From JBGSOV01 sp964558715 (GTDB taxonomy: Bacteria > Patescibacteriota > Gracilibacteria > CAIRYL01 > GCA-016699755), in the NCBI GenBank assembly GCA_964558715.1, contig CAZLFD010000001.1:1-64000 (forward strand): a stretch of 64,000 nucleotides of DNA. The letters are read 5' to 3'. The notes beneath the pieces are model-generated. The model was not told the origin of the DNA. It did not search any database and saw only the letters and a list, made by a program, of their open reading frames with translations. Both the position numbers and the translations under genes were made by a program. Shown in pieces: positions 63,748-64,000 of the stretch; position 1 is the first letter of the stretch; each line of letters begins with the position of its first letter.

Positions 63748-63800
63748 CGGAGCTCTTACCACTGAGCTCGGGAGAGTTAAAGGGGGTCGAGGCTTCTCCT
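63748..63800. repeat. Dispersed G/C-rich repeat, copy 9 (degenerate)
   Basis: GCGGAGCTCTTACCACTGAG then CTCGGGAGAGTTAAAGGGGG corresponds to the unit at the window start (GCGGAGCTTCTCTTTCTAAG). The rest of 63654-64000 contains ATCAGCAATTTGCAATCAGC simple repeats near 63670 and no gene I can support. Confidence 0.6.
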
Positions 63801-64000
63801 GTCTCTGCACGCTCGAGTCTTGTCACAATGGATGTGTGAAGCACAACAGAACAAATCATCGCACGAGAAGCACACAAGGGAGACGTAAACGCTTTCACGG
63901 CTTAACCACCTACCAGTCTCTCTTCTCGATTTAAAAATACTATTTCTCATGAGATAACGTCGTCTGACGGCTTCGGAACAAGACTTGTACGAGTGAAACC

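Noticed and set aside
63750..63775. tRNA fragment (TACCACTGAGCT resembles an inverted D-arm)
   Set aside because: The flanks fit the dispersed G/C-rich repeat better, and no acceptor or T-arm is present.
1..64000. Alternative genetic code 25 (TGA as glycine)
   Set aside because: TGA ends many genes at the expected family length, and no in-frame TGA interrupts conserved proteins.

Overview
The window looks like a scaffold from a Candidate Phyla Radiation (Patescibacteria) bacterium, and the metabolic content would suit Peregrinibacteria. Four things point this way: ribosomal protein S5 is followed directly by L15 with no L30, S14 is the small zinc-binding type, the coding layout is compact, and secreted, S-layer-homology (SLH) and type IV secretion genes are typical of the group. 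TGA ends many genes (T4SS ATPase, ferredoxin, two SLH proteins), so the code is standard rather than code 25. The lineage call is an inference; there is no 16S gene here. Two runs of N (31477-31486 and 36815-36914) show that this is an assembly.

Layout. 0-9.5 kb: a secreted zinc peptidase, a TPR protein, pheT, the lysC-asd pair and an SLH protein. 9.6-15.7 kb: murB, tRNA-Asp, two lipid-type membrane proteins (DUF1295, DUF2177), a large SLH coiled-coil protein and a fatty acid desaturase. 15.8-27.4 kb: a BT1-type transporter, a broken TfoX-like gene, MoxR plus a TgpA-like transglutaminase, an SRPBCC/GyrI protein, a T4SS-type ATPase, alanine racemase, a broken YdeI-like gene and tRNA-Lys. 27.5-32.8 kb: glnA, then the spc-type ribosomal block L24-L5-S14-S8-L6-L18-S5-L15 on the minus strand. 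32.8-33.9 kb: an IS30-family element. 33.9-43.1 kb: an accessory island of mostly unrecognised genes, with a repeated pyrimidine-rich leader element. 43.2-44.4 kb: L16-L29-S17-L14. 44.6-60.8 kb: serS, an SLH-anchored esterase, tRNA-Val, ferredoxin, rpmH-rnpA, purB, pepA, a SpoU methyltransferase, a PfkB kinase, an MFS transporter, a secreted fibronectin-type protein, rbfA and fmt. 60.8-63.5 kb: L3-L4-L23-L2-S19.

The usual S10/spc ribosomal operon is split into three minus-strand blocks. Each has its own recognisable TTGACA promoter, and the last gene of the L3 block is followed by a hairpin terminator. rplV (L22) and rpsC (S3) are absent from the junction where they belong. The L14-L24 junction is opened by the IS30 element and the roughly 9 kb island.

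Two features run through the whole window. Few start codons have a Shine-Dalgarno sequence, and many are instead preceded by C/T-rich tracts; the island genes share this style. At least four genes are broken by a single missing base in or near short runs, which could be assembly error or real slippage. A dispersed G/C-rich palindromic repeat occupies many intergenic gaps, and one copy lies in frame inside fmt.

The best candidate for an undescribed system is the island: a 1283-residue protein with winged-helix and two metallophosphoesterase-like regions, two distantly related proteins with a deoxyribosyltransferase-like pattern, an HNH-like protein, and the shared leader element placed just upstream of several starts.
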